A DNA stretch of 34,642 nt from Erwinia pyrifoliae DSM 12163 (lineage in GTDB: Bacteria; Pseudomonadota; Gammaproteobacteria; Enterobacterales; Enterobacteriaceae). Position numbers and translations under genes: made by a program. The number at the start of each line of letters is the position of its first letter. The stretch's first letter is position 1. Location of the stretch: positions 2,913,153-2,947,794 of the forward strand of contig NC_017390.1 of NCBI RefSeq assembly GCF_000026985.1, read 5' to 3'. Positions 10,888 to 21,207 of this stretch are shown here, one piece after another. The notes under the pieces were generated by a model. The model was not told the origin of the DNA, searched no databases, and saw nothing but the letters and a program-made list of their open reading frames with translations.

Positions 10888-11337
10888 TCAGTCCTGTAAG
10901 CGGGCGATCTCCTCGCCGAATTCGCGGATATCTTCGAAACTGCGATATACCGATGCAAAGCGGATGTAGGCGACTTTATCCAGTTTTTTCAGCTCATCCA
11001 TCACCAGGCTACCAATCAATTTGCTGGCAACTTCGCGTTCGCCGGTGGCGCGCAGCTGGCTTTTGAGGTGGCTGAGGGCATTTTCCACCGCGTCGGAGCT
11101 AACCGGACGCTTCTCCAGCGCCTTCATTAATCCACTTCGCAACTTGTCTTCATTAAAGGGTTCACGCACGTCATTGCTTTTGACCACCCGTGGCATGACC
11201 AGTTCTGCCACTTCAAAGGTAGTAAAGCGTTCGTGACAAACCAGACACTGACGGCGTCGGCGCACGGAAGTCCCTTCCCCCACCAGCCGGGAGTCGATCA
11301 CTTTAGTATCCACGGTGGAACAAAATGGGCAATGCAT
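10888..11337 (-). CDS. nrdR: transcriptional repressor NrdR
   Basis: NrdR represses ribonucleotide reductase genes through NrdR boxes and senses ATP/dATP with its ATP-cone. The 149-residue protein starts [17 protein letters not shown], with the zinc ribbon formed by CPFC and CLVC and the ATP-cone beginning [18 protein letters not shown]. The ATG at 11335–11337 fits the family; an in-frame extension upstream does not. It heads the nrdR-ribD-ribE-nusB-thiL-pgpA block, the common gammaproteobacterial order. Confidence 0.97.
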   Translation of the reverse strand: MHCPFCSTVDTKVIDSRLVGEGTSVRRRRQCLVCHERFTTFEVAELVMPRVVKSNDVREPFNEDKLRSGLMKALEKRPVSSDAVENALSHLKSQLRATGEREVASKLIGSLVMDELKKLDKVAYIRFASVYRSFEDIREFGEEIARLQD

Positions 11338-11507
11338 AAGTCTGTCCTGATTCTTCAGCAGAGGGGCATTAGTGTACCCTGAAGTGTTTAACAACTAAAT
11401 CATTCACGCGAGCCGGCTTAGCCGGTGAGGCACTTCTTACACCCATGGTGAAAAAAAAGTCTATGCTTTGTATACCCCATCCGGGGATTCACCTAAAGGA
11501 GTCAAAA

Positions 11508-11951
11508 ATGGGACTGTTTGATTTTGTTAAAGATGCAGGGGAGAAAATCCTGGAAGCGTTCGCCGGGAATGCACACGCACAGGGTACGGCCATTGAGGAT
11601 AGTCTGAAAAAGCAGGGTATCCCGGGCGCTGACAAAGTGAAAATTGACGTTAACGGCGATAAAGCCGTCGTCACTGGCGACGGCCTGACCCAGGAAGAAA
11701 AAGAGAAAATCCTCGTCGCAGCAGGTAATGTGAAAGGCATCAGCAGCGTTGATGACAAGGTCACCACCAACTCCCCCGCCGCCAATGAGTCTGAATACTA
11801 CACGGTAAAATCCGGCGATACGCTGAGCGCCATTTCTAAATCTGTCTATGGCGATGCTAATCAGTACAACAAAATCTTCGAGGCTAATAAGCCAATGCTC
11901 AGCCACCCGGATAAAATCTATCCAGGCCAGAAGCTGCGTATTCCTCATTGA
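11508..11951 (+). CDS. kbp: potassium-binding BON/LysM protein Kbp (YgaU)
   Basis: The 147-residue protein begins [18 protein letters not shown] and matches E. coli Kbp/YgaU throughout. A BON domain spans about residues 20–90 ([31 protein letters not shown]) and a LysM domain about 97–146 ([20 protein letters not shown], ending [10 protein letters not shown]). E. coli Kbp binds K+ in the cytoplasm and there is no signal peptide here either. The ATG is preceded by AAAGGAGT; an in-frame ATG at 11445 lacks such a site. In E. coli this gene is far from nrdR, so its position here is a local rearrangement. Confidence 0.92.
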   Translation: MGLFDFVKDAGEKILEAFAGNAHAQGTAIEDSLKKQGIPGADKVKIDVNGDKAVVTGDGLTQEEKEKILVAAGNVKGISSVDDKVTTNSPAANESEYYTVKSGDTLSAISKSVYGDANQYNKIFEANKPMLSHPDKIYPGQKLRIPH

Positions 11952-11954
11952 GAC

Positions 11955-11978
11955 GTTGCTAAGTTGCTAAGTTGCTAA
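11955..11978 (+). repeat. three perfect tandem copies of GTTGCTAA
   Basis: GTTGCTAA occurs three times head to tail, starting four bases after the kbp stop and ending just before the Shine-Dalgarno of the yajI frame. Such a short array can change copy number by slippage and would alter the kbp–yajI spacing. Confidence 0.9.
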
Positions 11979-11989
11979 AAGGAGGGGAC

Positions 11990-12552
11990 GTGGTCAAAAC
12001 ACTGACAGGCGTTATGCCATTTCCCCTGCTGCTGCTTTTAGCAGGGTGTTCATCTTCTCCGCCCGGCCAGCAAACACAACAGCTTGACCGAGAGGTGGCA
12101 AGTTGGATCGGGAGCTAAGCCAGCTCACTCTTCAGGCCACCGCGCTTGAACTTCAGGGCAGACTGAATCAGAACTCACTGAATGGTGCCTGGTTAATCCC
12201 CGCTGCCAGAACCCCGGTGGTTTTGCAAAGCCAGGCCGGAGTAGTGCGCCTGTGGTTAAGCCCCCTCACCCGGCAAGACGCGGGTTCGGGGGCATTACTG
12301 TATCTGAGTTCTGCGGGTTCTGCGCAGCTTACGGCGCTGTCCGGCCAGCTGGAATGGGGTAGCCTTGATGACAGCAGCGGCAGACCACTAACGGCTGAAA
12401 GTCGCAGTGAAACCTTCCAGGTTGTACCCGCTTTACCGCCACGCAGTGAAGCCACCGTCCAGCTGCATTTGCGTGGTTTCCCGCCGGGGAAAATCGGTTA
12501 TGTACGCGTTCATGGCCGGGTTCTGAACGGCCACTTATCTTCTGCACCCTAA
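11990..12552 (+). pseudogene. yajI: YajI-like DUF3251 lipoprotein, split by an apparent -1 frameshift
   Basis: Two frames together look like one YajI-type lipoprotein. The first (GTG at 11990, stop at 12116–12118) encodes a basic start, a hydrophobic stretch and the lipobox LLAGC (Cys20), then QQTQQLDREVAS. The second is open from 12088 to 12552 and encodes LDRELSQLTLQATALELQG, NGAWLIPAARTPVV, WLSPLTRQDAG and GYVRVHGRVLNG, typical of the DUF3251 domain. Restoring one T near 12103 would join them as EVASLDRELSQL, an unbroken heptad pattern. AGGAGG precedes the GTG. No slippery heptamer is visible, so this is a real mutation or a sequencing error. An internal TTG at 12103 could start a version without the signal peptide. 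Confidence 0.75.
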
Positions 12553-12579
12553 AAAAACGGCCACCCTGAGGTGGCCGTT
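12551..12579 (-). terminator. intrinsic terminator of the queA–secF operon
   Basis: AACGGCCACC (12556–12565) pairs with GGTGGCCGTT (12570–12579) around a CTGA loop. Read on the minus strand the hairpin is followed by seven T residues (A-run at 12551–12557), a strong rho-independent terminator just after secF. On the plus strand it also lies directly after yajI but with a poor T-tract. Confidence 0.85.
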
Positions 12580-12596
12580 ATGCTGACTGCATCGTT

Positions 12597-13565
12597 TTAA
12601 GGCAGAATCGAAGGCTGATCTGCGCCCTCTTTTTCCACTTTCTGTTGGATCATATGTTCGCGTTTCATGCCCAGCTTCAGCGCCAGAGCGGAAGAGACAT
12701 AAATTGACGAGATCGTACCGATGGTAATCCCGATTAGCATAGTCAGTGAGAAGCCTTGCAACAGCGCACCGCCAAAGATAAACAGGATCAGCACCATCGC
12801 CAGCGTCGTTACCGAAGTGATGATGGTTCGGCTCAAGGTCTGTGTTAGCGAGACGTTGGTGATGTCGTAAGAAGAGCCACGGCGGATCTTGCGGAAATTC
12901 TCGCGAATACGGTCCGATACCACAATCTTATCGTTAAGCGAATAGCCGATAACCGACATCAGCGAGGCGACAATAGTCAGGTCGATCTCTATCTGGAACA
13001 GAGAAAGCAAGCCCATGGTGATCACCACGTCGTGTGCCAGCGCCAGCACGGTTCCCAGCGCCAGACGCCATTCGAAACGAAAGCCGATATAAAAGAGAAT
13101 GGCAATCAGCGCCGACAACAGAGCCATACCGCCCGCCTGAGCCAGATCGCTACCCACGCTGGGGCCGACAAACTCAATACGCTTGACGGTGGCGTTCTGC
13201 CCGGTTGCTTCATTGACAATGCCCAGCACTTTACTGCCCAGCGCTTCACCCGCATTGCCTTCAGCGGGTGCCATACGCACCATCACGTCACGGCTACTGC
13301 CGAAGTTTTGCACCTGCGGTTCAGCAAAACCGGCTTTCTGCAGGCTGCCACGCATCATATCCAGATCGGCCGGCTGCTCAAGATTAATCTCAATCACCGT
13401 TCCACCGGTGAAATCAAGCCCCCAGTTGAAGCCTCGCACACCGATAATGGCGACTGCCACAATCAACAATATTCCAGAGATGATGAACGCCAGTTTATCC
13501 CAGCGCATAAAGTCGTAAACTTTACGCCCGTGATTCATTTGTTCAACACTATGTTCCTGTGCCAC
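12597..13565 (-). CDS. secF: protein translocase subunit SecF
   Basis: SecF pairs with SecD in the inner membrane and uses the proton gradient to assist late steps of Sec export. The 322-residue protein has an N-terminal membrane segment, the periplasmic region containing [12 protein letters not shown], and the C-terminal five-helix bundle with [12 protein letters not shown] and [21 protein letters not shown] chose the GTG at 13563–13565: GAGGAG lies upstream, and [20 protein letters not shown] aligns with the E. coli start. The longer in-frame option would overlap secD. The end [12 protein letters not shown] is typical. Confidence 0.96.
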   Translation of the reverse strand: MAQEHSVEQMNHGRKVYDFMRWDKLAFIISGILLIVAVAIIGVRGFNWGLDFTGGTVIEINLEQPADLDMMRGSLQKAGFAEPQVQNFGSSRDVMVRMAPAEGNAGEALGSKVLGIVNEATGQNATVKRIEFVGPSVGSDLAQAGGMALLSALIAILFYIGFRFEWRLALGTVLALAHDVVITMGLLSLFQIEIDLTIVASLMSVIGYSLNDKIVVSDRIRENFRKIRRGSSYDITNVSLTQTLSRTIITSVTTLAMVLILFIFGGALLQGFSLTMLIGITIGTISSIYVSSALALKLGMKREHMIQQKVEKEGADQPSILP

Positions 13566-13575
13566 AACGCACTCC

Positions 13576-15423
13576 TCAGATAGACAACTTATTAATGCGT
13601 TTGCCGCCATACATCAGGTTGACGATGGCACGGGTGCCGATAATCGCGGTAAACATGGAAGTTGCCACACCAATCGCAGTGGTGATGGCAAACCCTTTGA
13701 TCGAGCCGGTGCCCACTGCGTACAGAATGATAACTTTAATCAGCGTGGTCACGTTGGCATCGACGATACTGGAAAACGCGCCTTTGTAACCCTCATGGAT
13801 CGCCTGCTGTACGGAACGCCCGTTACGCAACTCCTCCTTGATACGCTCGTTAATCAGTACGTTAGCATCGACCGCCACCGCCAGCGTCAGCACGATACCG
13901 GCAATACCGGGCATCGTCAGCGTAGCGCCTGGAAGTAGCGACATAATACCGACGATCAGCACCAGGTTAGCCAACAGTGCGCTGGTCGCCACCAGGCCGA
14001 ATTTCTTGTACCACACCACCATAAAGACGATAGATGCGATCAGCCCCCACAGGCAGGCTTCCAGACCCTGAGTGATGTTCTGCGCACCCATGGTTGGACC
14101 GATGGTACGCTCTTCCACAATCTGGATAGGCGCAATCAACGCGCCGGCACGCAGCAGCAGCGAAAGCTGGCGGGCTTCGTTCGGATTATTGATGCCGGTA
14201 ATACGGAAGCTGTTACCCAGCCGCGACTGGATATTGGCAACGTTAATCACCTCTTCATGCTTCTCCAGGATCGCCCGGCCGTTAGCATCTTTCTTCCCAC
14301 TGTCTTTGTACTCAACAAACAGGGTTGCCATCGCTTTACCCACGCTGTCCTTAGTGAAGTTGGACATGATATTACCGCCAGCGCTGTCAAGGGAGATATT
14401 CACCTGTGGCTGATTGTATTCATCGTTGCTGGAGGTGGAGTCGGTAATGTGATCACCGGTGAGGATCACTCGCTTGTACAGCACCACCGGCTGTTTATCA
14501 CGCGTGTTTTTTACTTCTGAGTCACCCGGTACGCGGCCGTTAGCGGCTGCGGTGGCGTCCACGCTGGTATTGACCAGACGGAACTCCAGCGTGGCCGTAG
14601 CACCAAGGATCTCTTTCGCCCGAGCGGTATCCTGAATACCCGGCAGCTCTACTACAATACGGTCAGAACCCTGACGCTGTACCAGAGGTTCCGCCACGCC
14701 CAGCTGATTAACACGGTTACGCAGAATATTGATGTTCTGCTGTACCGCATATTCGCGGGCTTCACGCATGCGTTCATCGCTCATGACCGCCGTCAGGGCA
14801 TTACTGCCGCTGCCGTTGATCACCATATCGCGATGACGGGTGATCAGATAGCTGACCGCTTCATCACGCGCCTTGTCATCACGGAAACGAATTTCCATGC
14901 CGTAATTGGCGGTTTTACGCACGTTAACGTAAGGAATGCTTTTTTCACGCAGATCGCTGCGCAGATTGTCGATGTTCTGATCCTGAAGTTTACCCAGCGC
15001 AGTGTCCATATCCACTTCCATCAGGAAGTGAACACCACCGCGTAGATCGAGACCAAGCTTCATCGGCTCTGCGGATAACATGGCTAACCAGGCGGGCGTT
15101 GCCGGGGCGAGGTTAAGCGCCACCACATAGTCGTCGCCAAGAACGTTGATTATCGCTTCACGCGCGCGCAGCTGCACGTCAGTGTTAGCGAAACGCGCCA
15201 GAATCGCACCATTTTCCAGGGCGACGGATTTGCTCTGAATATTGTCTTGTTTTAACGCGCTTTGGATCTGAACCAGCGTTTGCTCACTGGCCGCGCTTCC
15301 GCGCGCACCAGTGACCTGAACAGCCGGATCCTCACCATAAAGGTTGGGCAGTGCATACAGCAGACCGACGAGTAACACGACGATCAGCATGATGTACTTC
15401 CATAAAGGATAACGGTTTAACAC
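13576..15423 (-). CDS. secD: protein translocase subunit SecD
   Basis: SecD is the large RND-family partner of SecF. The 615 residues match E. coli. [20 protein letters not shown] provides the first membrane helix, [16 protein letters not shown] is the conserved D1 motif, and five further helices lie after about residue 450, with [18 protein letters not shown] in the conserved helix-4 region. It lies 26 bases after yajC and 10 before secF, so yajC-secD-secF are one transcript. Confidence 0.98.
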   Translation of the reverse strand: MLNRYPLWKYIMLIVVLLVGLLYALPNLYGEDPAVQVTGARGSAASEQTLVQIQSALKQDNIQSKSVALENGAILARFANTDVQLRAREAIINVLGDDYVVALNLAPATPAWLAMLSAEPMKLGLDLRGGVHFLMEVDMDTALGKLQDQNIDNLRSDLREKSIPYVNVRKTANYGMEIRFRDDKARDEAVSYLITRHRDMVINGSGSNALTAVMSDERMREAREYAVQQNINILRNRVNQLGVAEPLVQRQGSDRIVVELPGIQDTARAKEILGATATLEFRLVNTSVDATAAANGRVPGDSEVKNTRDKQPVVLYKRVILTGDHITDSTSSNDEYNQPQVNISLDSAGGNIMSNFTKDSVGKAMATLFVEYKDSGKKDANGRAILEKHEEVINVANIQSRLGNSFRITGINNPNEARQLSLLLRAGALIAPIQIVEERTIGPTMGAQNITQGLEACLWGLIASIVFMVVWYKKFGLVATSALLANLVLIVGIMSLLPGATLTMPGIAGIVLTLAVAVDANVLINERIKEELRNGRSVQQAIHEGYKGAFSSIVDANVTTLIKVIILYAVGTGSIKGFAITTAIGVATSMFTAIIGTRAIVNLMYGGKRINKLSI

Positions 15424-15449
15424 GGCAGTTCCCTTAGGGAAATCAAAAA

Positions 15450-15779
15450 TTAAAGCGCCTTCATCGTACCTTTCGGCAGAACGGCGGCAACGAAGTCACG
15501 CTTGACCACAACTTCAGTGGTATCGTTAAGCGCAATAGCCACATAGCCGGTTTCAGCGACTTTGGTCACGCGCCCTACCAGCCCACCGGTGGTCAGAACC
15601 TCATCCCCCTTAGCAATGGAATCCATCAGTTTTTTGTGCTCTTTCGCACGTTTCTGCTGAGGACGAAGGATCATAAAGTAGAAAATCAGACCAAACACCA
15701 CCAGCATGATCACCAGAGAATACGGACTACTCTGAGAAGGAGCTGCGGCTGCCACGGCATCAGAAGTGTTAAAGCTCAT
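15450..15779 (-). CDS. yajC: Sec translocon accessory subunit YajC
   Basis: A 109-residue single-span inner-membrane protein associated with SecDF. The membrane helix is around residues 20–40 ([20 protein letters not shown]), followed by the family signature [14 protein letters not shown] and a small beta-rich tail with [14 protein letters not shown]. It begins 17 bases after tgt. Confidence 0.97.
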   Translation of the reverse strand: MSFNTSDAVAAAAPSQSSPYSLVIMLVVFGLIFYFMILRPQQKRAKEHKKLMDSIAKGDEVLTTGGLVGRVTKVAETGYVAIALNDTTEVVVKRDFVAAVLPKGTMKAL

Positions 15780-15796
15780 TAAATTTCCCTCATTGT

Positions 15797-16963
<1,167 letters not shown>

Positions 16964-16998
16964 TTATCGGGGACGGGAATGCCCCACCCCGGGGGAAC

Positions 16999-18069
16999 TT
17001 ACTGCCCGGGTATCTCGGCAAACGCCTGTGGATTACGGGTAATAAACATCGCATCGCCGTAGCTGAAGAAACGGTACTGTTCAGCAACGGCCTGCTGGTA
17101 AGCGTGCATGGTATTTTGATAACCGGCAAAGGCTGACACCAGCATAATCAGCGTCGATTCCGGCAGGTGGAAATTGGTCACCAGCGCATCGATCACCTGG
17201 TAGTGATAGCCCGGATAAATAAAGATTTTGGTATCACCAAAGAAAGGAGCAATCAGGTCATTTCCAGCAACCTGCGCAGCACTCTCTAATGAGCGAACGG
17301 AAGTGGTTCCCACCGCAATAACCCGGTTGCCGCGTGCCTTGCAGGCCAGCACCGCATCCACCACATCCTGTGGCACTTCAGCATATTCGGCATGCATAAT
17401 ATGCTCTTCAATGGTATCGACGCGCACCGGCTGGAACGTCCCGGCACCGACATGCAGGGTAACAAAAGCCGTCTCAATGCCTTTTTCACGCAGTGCTTCC
17501 AGCAATGGTTCGTCGAAATGCAGGCCCGCCGTCGGGGCCGCCACCGCGCCAGGTTTCTGACTGTACACCGTCTGATAAAGCTCGCGGTCGGCATCTTCGT
17601 CAGGACGATCGATATAAGGAGGCAACGGCATATGGCCGATACTGTTCAAAATGTCCAGCACCGGACGCGCATCGTTAAATTCGATCTCGAATAACGCATC
17701 GTGGCGCGCCAGCATGGTGGCCTGCACGTTTTCATCATCGCCCAGCAGCAGCTCGCTGCCGGGTCTGGGGGCTTTCGATGAACGCACATGTGCCAGCACG
17801 CGCTTCTCATCAAGCATGCGCTCAACCAACACCTCAATTTTTCCGCCGCTGACCTTGCGGCCAAAAATACGCGCCGGGATCACCCGCGTATTATTAAACA
17901 CCAGCAGATCGCCGGGGTTGAGCTTGTGCAACAAATCGGTGAATACACCATGCGTTAACGCGCCGTCCGGGCCGTTCAGCGACAGTAAACGGCACCCGCT
18001 ACGCTGAGTCTGCGGGTAATGGGCTATCAAAGATTCGGGTAACTTAAAAGTAAAATCGGCAACGCGCAT
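16999..18069 (-). CDS. queA: S-adenosylmethionine:tRNA ribosyltransferase-isomerase
   Basis: QueA transfers and rearranges the ribosyl part of SAM onto preQ1 in tRNA to make epoxyqueuosine, the step after Tgt. From the ATG at 18067–18069 the protein is 356 residues, the E. coli length, beginning [19 protein letters not shown]; an in-frame ATG two codons upstream is the alternative. [33 protein letters not shown] and THEVGTT-type segment [16 protein letters not shown] are characteristic. It heads the queA-tgt-yajC-secD-secF operon and is divergent from acpH. Confidence 0.97.
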   Translation of the reverse strand: MRVADFTFKLPESLIAHYPQTQRSGCRLLSLNGPDGALTHGVFTDLLHKLNPGDLLVFNNTRVIPARIFGRKVSGGKIEVLVERMLDEKRVLAHVRSSKAPRPGSELLLGDDENVQATMLARHDALFEIEFNDARPVLDILNSIGHMPLPPYIDRPDEDADRELYQTVYSQKPGAVAAPTAGLHFDEPLLEALREKGIETAFVTLHVGAGTFQPVRVDTIEEHIMHAEYAEVPQDVVDAVLACKARGNRVIAVGTTSVRSLESAAQVAGNDLIAPFFGDTKIFIYPGYHYQVIDALVTNFHLPESTLIMLVSAFAGYQNTMHAYQQAVAEQYRFFSYGDAMFITRNPQAFAEIPGQ

Positions 18070-18172
18070 GGTCATTCACAGTCCGGGAAATCAGGGCGCA
18101 CATTCTAGCTGAAAACTGACCATAGCTAAACAATCTGCGTGATATCGATGTTGTCTGAGGTAGAATAGCGCG

Positions 18173-18754
18173 ATGAACTATCTTGCCCACCTCCATCTGG
18201 CTCATCTCGCTAACAGTTCGCTGCTCGGCAATCTGATGGCCGATTACGTGCGCGGTAATCCCTGGCAACAGTGGCCAACCCGTATTGCCGATGGCATTAG
18301 CCTGCACCGCCGCATTGATGCTCTGACGGATTCGCTACCGCAAGTTCGCGAGGCTCGCCAGCTTTTCCGTAGTGAAACACGCCGGGTGGCACCGATTACG
18401 CTCGATGTTATCTGGGATCACTTCTTGTCGCTTCACTGGGATAAGCTGATGCCGGAGACCACTCTGCCCGCTTTTCTGGCGCATGCCAGAAGTGTTATCG
18501 AGCCGCAGCTGACACATACGCCACCGCGCTTTCAGACGCTTAACGCCTGGTTATGGCACGAACGCTGGATGGAGCGTTATGCCGACGCGGCGTTCTTATC
18601 GCATGTGCTAAACGGAATGGCCAGCCGCCGCCCGAAGCTCGCGGCACTGGCGGACAGCTATCAGGACTTTACCGATAACTATCACCGGCTTGAAGATCTG
18701 TTCTGGCAATCATATCCGCAAATGACGGAGCAGGCAGTCCGGGGTAAATTATGA
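18173..18754 (+). CDS. acpH: acyl carrier protein phosphodiesterase
   Basis: AcpH removes the 4'-phosphopantetheine from holo-ACP. It is an HD-type metal-dependent hydrolase, and the 193 residues equal the E. coli length. [20 protein letters not shown] starts the family, with [22 protein letters not shown] and [16 protein letters not shown] containing the expected His/Asp metal ligands, and [15 protein letters not shown] near the end. Its position divergent from queA is the same as in E. coli. malZ, which follows in E. coli, is missing. Confidence 0.95.
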   Translation: MNYLAHLHLAHLANSSLLGNLMADYVRGNPWQQWPTRIADGISLHRRIDALTDSLPQVREARQLFRSETRRVAPITLDVIWDHFLSLHWDKLMPETTLPAFLAHARSVIEPQLTHTPPRFQTLNAWLWHERWMERYADAAFLSHVLNGMASRRPKLAALADSYQDFTDNYHRLEDLFWQSYPQMTEQAVRGKL

Positions 18755-18835
18755 AAAGTGACCGCGTTTTGTCCTTTGCCCTTTTGCCAAAACAGGCTAT
18801 CGTATGGTGCTGATTTAAACTCAGCCTTAATTTTG

Positions 18836-18872
18836 ATAGGCGTACCCTATCTGAACAATCGGCGTATTACGC
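18836..18872 (+). promoter_or_regulatory. candidate OxyR binding site upstream of the peroxiredoxin
   Basis: ATAG (18836–18839), seven bases, then CTAT (18847–18850) is an exact OxyR-type element (ATAG-N7-CTAT). Seven bases further on, at the spacing OxyR uses, ATCG (18858–18861) matches three of four positions; the fourth quarter-site is poor. It ends against the weak -35 position of the promoter at 18874–18902, where OxyR normally contacts RNA polymerase. Confidence 0.55.
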
Positions 18873-18873
18873 T

Positions 18874-18902
18874 GGTTCCTGGCTGGACGCCCCTCTTATA
18901 AT
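18874..18902 (+). promoter_or_regulatory. promoter of the peroxiredoxin gene
   Basis: A perfect TATAAT lies at 18897–18902. At 17-base spacing the -35 position (18874–18879, GGTTCC) is poor, which suits an activator-dependent promoter. It is 48 bases upstream of the ATG. Confidence 0.6.
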
Positions 18903-18950
18903 GCCGGCGTCTTGTCTCCCCTCATTTAATGACTTCAACAGGAGTGAATA

Positions 18951-19553
18951 ATGGTCCTGGTAACTCGTCCAGCCCCAGATTTTACTGCCGCAGCTGTGCT
19001 GGGCAACGGTGAAATCGTAGAAAACTTCAACTTTAAAAAACACACCGCTGGTAAAGCCACCGTTGTGTTCTTTTGGCCAATGGACTTCACCTTCGTATGC
19101 CCTTCCGAGCTGATCGCTTTTGATAAGCGGTATGCCGAATTCCAGAAGCGCGGTGTCGAAGTTGTTGGCGTCTCCTTCGACTCAGAGTTCGTGCACAACG
19201 CATGGCGCAAAACGCCGATCGATAAAGGCGGCATCGGCGAAGTGAAGTACGCAATGGTTGCTGACATCAAACGTGAAATCCAGAAAGCCTGGGGCATTGA
19301 GCACCCTGAAGCGGGTGTTGCACTGCGTGGTTCATTCCTGATCGACCAGGCCGGCGTGGTTCGCCACCAGGTGGTTAACGATCTGCCACTGGGCCGTAAC
19401 GTTGACGAAATGCTGCGTATGGTTGACGCGCTGCAGTTCCACGAAGAACACGGCGATGTGTGCCCGGCTCAGTGGGAAAAAGGCAAAGAAGGTATGGGCG
19501 CATCTCCGGACGGCGTTGCCAAATACCTGTCTGAGAACGCCGCCAAACTGTAA
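18951..19553 (+). CDS. typical 2-Cys peroxiredoxin (AhpC/Prx1 type)
   Basis: A thiol peroxidase of 200 residues that reduces hydrogen peroxide and organic hydroperoxides. The peroxidatic cysteine is Cys50 in DFTFVCPSELIAF and the resolving cysteine is Cys171 in GDVCPAQW. The extended C-terminus (EKGKEGMGASPDGVAKYL) and the GG(I)G motif resemble the eukaryote-like sensitive Prx type rather than the AhpF-partnered AhpC; no ahpF is next to it, so thioredoxin is the likelier reductant (inference). AACAGGAGTG precedes the ATG. It occupies the place of E. coli malZ and is flanked by its own promoter and terminator. Confidence 0.95.
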   Translation: MVLVTRPAPDFTAAAVLGNGEIVENFNFKKHTAGKATVVFFWPMDFTFVCPSELIAFDKRYAEFQKRGVEVVGVSFDSEFVHNAWRKTPIDKGGIGEVKYAMVADIKREIQKAWGIEHPEAGVALRGSFLIDQAGVVRHQVVNDLPLGRNVDEMLRMVDALQFHEEHGDVCPAQWEKGKEGMGASPDGVAKYLSENAAKL

Positions 19554-19572
19554 CAGCACCGTTCTGTTCGGC

Positions 19573-19598
19573 AAAAGCTCGCTACTGCGAGCTTTTTT
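19573..19598 (+). terminator. intrinsic terminator of the peroxiredoxin gene
   Basis: AAAAGCTCGC (19573–19582) pairs with GCGAGCTTTT around a TACT loop, and the downstream arm runs into a six-T tract (19593–19598). It begins 20 bases after the stop codon. Confidence 0.88.
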
Positions 19599-19755
19599 AT
19601 TGGAAGATTCTGCCCCGCGTTCTCGCACGCTCCGGTCAGCGATACTTTACAATGACGGAAGACGTCGTATCTCCCGCACCAGGATGCCGCACATGATATC
19701 CATGCGGCACCGTTCAGCCTGCCGGTAGCCTGGTATCACGGTGAGCGACTAACAT

Positions 19756-19781
19756 AAAAAGGGCGAACCATAGGTTCGCCC
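19756..19781 (-). terminator. intrinsic terminator of brnQ-proY
   Basis: GGGCGAACC (19761–19769) pairs with GGTTCGCCC (19773–19781) around a three-base loop. On the minus strand the hairpin is followed by TTTTT, so it ends the proY transcript. The DNA from 19599 to 19755 between this and the peroxiredoxin terminator contains nothing I recognise. Confidence 0.82.
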
Positions 19782-19799
19782 TATCTCAATGACTGCCTG

Positions 19800-21152
19800 T
19801 TAACAACTGCGGCGCTTTACCCACTGCCAGCTCACCAGCAGCAGCACAATCCACGCGAAACCGGCATAAAGCGACACGCGGGTATCAGGGAAGTAACCGA
19901 TCAGGCCAATAATAAAGGCGAGGAAGACAATGCCAATCGCCGCAGTGAGTGAACCTCCGGGCAGGGCAAACTTCAGCTCTTTTTGCTGTTCTGGCGTCAA
20001 TGTACGACGAAACGCAATCTGGGAGAACAGGATCATTATCCATACCCAAACGGTAGCGAACGTCGCCAGCGAGGCGATGACCAGAAACACTTTTTCCGGC
20101 ATCAGATAGTTAAGATAGACGGCAACCAGCATCGCCAACATCATCGCCAGTACCGTCACCCAGGGAATACCTTTCTCCGATACGGTGGTAAACACTTTGG
20201 GCGCATGGCCCTGCTCTGCCATGCCGTACAGCATACGTCCAACGCCAAACACATCACTGTTAATCGCCGACAGTGAGGCGGTAATCACCACGAAGTTAAG
20301 CACCGCTGCCGCTGCCGCAATCCCCATATGCTGGAAAGTCAGTACAAACGGACTGCCTTGAGTCCCGACCTGATTCCAGGGGTAGATCGACATGATGACA
20401 AACAGCGTGCCAACGTAGAACACCAGAATGCGCAGCGGTACGGTATTAATGGCGCGCGGGATCGATACGGCCGGATCCTTCGCTTCACCGGCGGTGATAC
20501 CGATGATTTCAATCCCGCCAAAGGCGAACATCACCATTTGCAGCGACAGCACCACGCCAATCCAGCCATTGGGTATAAAGCCGCCGTGGGTCCACAAATT
20601 GCTGATGCCGGTCGCCTGACCGCCGTTGCCGATGCCCCAGAAGATAATGCCAATACCCGCGACAATCATCACAATGATGGTGGCCACCTTGAACAGCGAC
20701 AGCCAGAACTCGACCTCGCCGAACACCTTAACCGTCGCGAGATTGATCGCGCCAATCACCAGCACCACGCTGAGTACCCATGTCCAGTGAGGCACATCGG
20801 GGAACCAGACGCTCATATAAATACCGAATGCGGTGACATCGGCAATAGCGACAATCAGGATTTCAAAACAGTAGGTCCAGCCGGTGATATAGCCGGCCAG
20901 CGGTCCGAGGTAATCTTGCGCGTAGCGGGAGAAGGAGCTGGCCTGAGGGTTGTTGACGGACATTTCACCAAGCGCGCGCATAATGATATACGCTGCCACA
21001 CCGCCGATAAGATAGGCAAGCAGCACGCCCGGACCGGCCATTCTGATAGCATCGGCCGAACCGTAAAACAGGCCGGTGCCAATCGCTGAACCCAACGCCA
21101 TAAAACGAATATGGCGCGTACTCAATCCCTTTTTCAGAGTCATTTTTGTCAT
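19800..21152 (-). CDS. proY: amino-acid permease ProY (APC family)
   Basis: A 450-residue inner-membrane transporter with about twelve hydrophobic segments. [23 protein letters not shown] is the APC-family N-terminus with its substrate-binding glycine motif; [16 protein letters not shown] and [20 protein letters not shown] are the conserved loops. Sequence throughout follows E. coli ProY, a cryptic proline permease, so substrate remains uncertain. The ATG at 21150–21152 has AGGTGG seven bases upstream; a second ATG three codons later is possible. It follows brnQ by 55 bases, as in E. coli. Confidence 0.93.
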   Translation of the reverse strand: MTKMTLKKGLSTRHIRFMALGSAIGTGLFYGSADAIRMAGPGVLLAYLIGGVAAYIIMRALGEMSVNNPQASSFSRYAQDYLGPLAGYITGWTYCFEILIVAIADVTAFGIYMSVWFPDVPHWTWVLSVVLVIGAINLATVKVFGEVEFWLSLFKVATIIVMIVAGIGIIFWGIGNGGQATGISNLWTHGGFIPNGWIGVVLSLQMVMFAFGGIEIIGITAGEAKDPAVSIPRAINTVPLRILVFYVGTLFVIMSIYPWNQVGTQGSPFVLTFQHMGIAAAAAVLNFVVITASLSAINSDVFGVGRMLYGMAEQGHAPKVFTTVSEKGIPWVTVLAMMLAMLVAVYLNYLMPEKVFLVIASLATFATVWVWIMILFSQIAFRRTLTPEQQKELKFALPGGSLTAAIGIVFLAFIIGLIGYFPDTRVSLYAGFAWIVLLLVSWQWVKRRSC

Positions 21153-21169
21153 TTTTTTCCACCTGGCGG

Positions 21170-21194
21170 CCCCTTACCGACCGGTGGTAAGGGG
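21170..21194 (-). other. hairpin in the brnQ–proY gap
   Basis: CCCCTTACC (21170–21178) pairs perfectly with GGTAAGGGG (21186–21194) around a seven-base loop. No T-tract follows on the minus strand, so it may reduce read-through into proY or protect the brnQ mRNA end rather than fully terminate. Confidence 0.45.
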
Positions 21195-21207
21195 AGATTT
21201 TACAACG

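Noticed and set aside
12088..12118. Programmed -1 ribosomal frameshift in yajI
   Set aside because: No X-XXY-YYZ slippery heptamer or obvious downstream pseudoknot lies in the overlap of the two frames.
20328..21089. 253-codon frame opposite proY
   Set aside because: It is antisense to a well-recognised permease; the His/Asn/Asp-rich translation is a typical shadow of hydrophobic codons.
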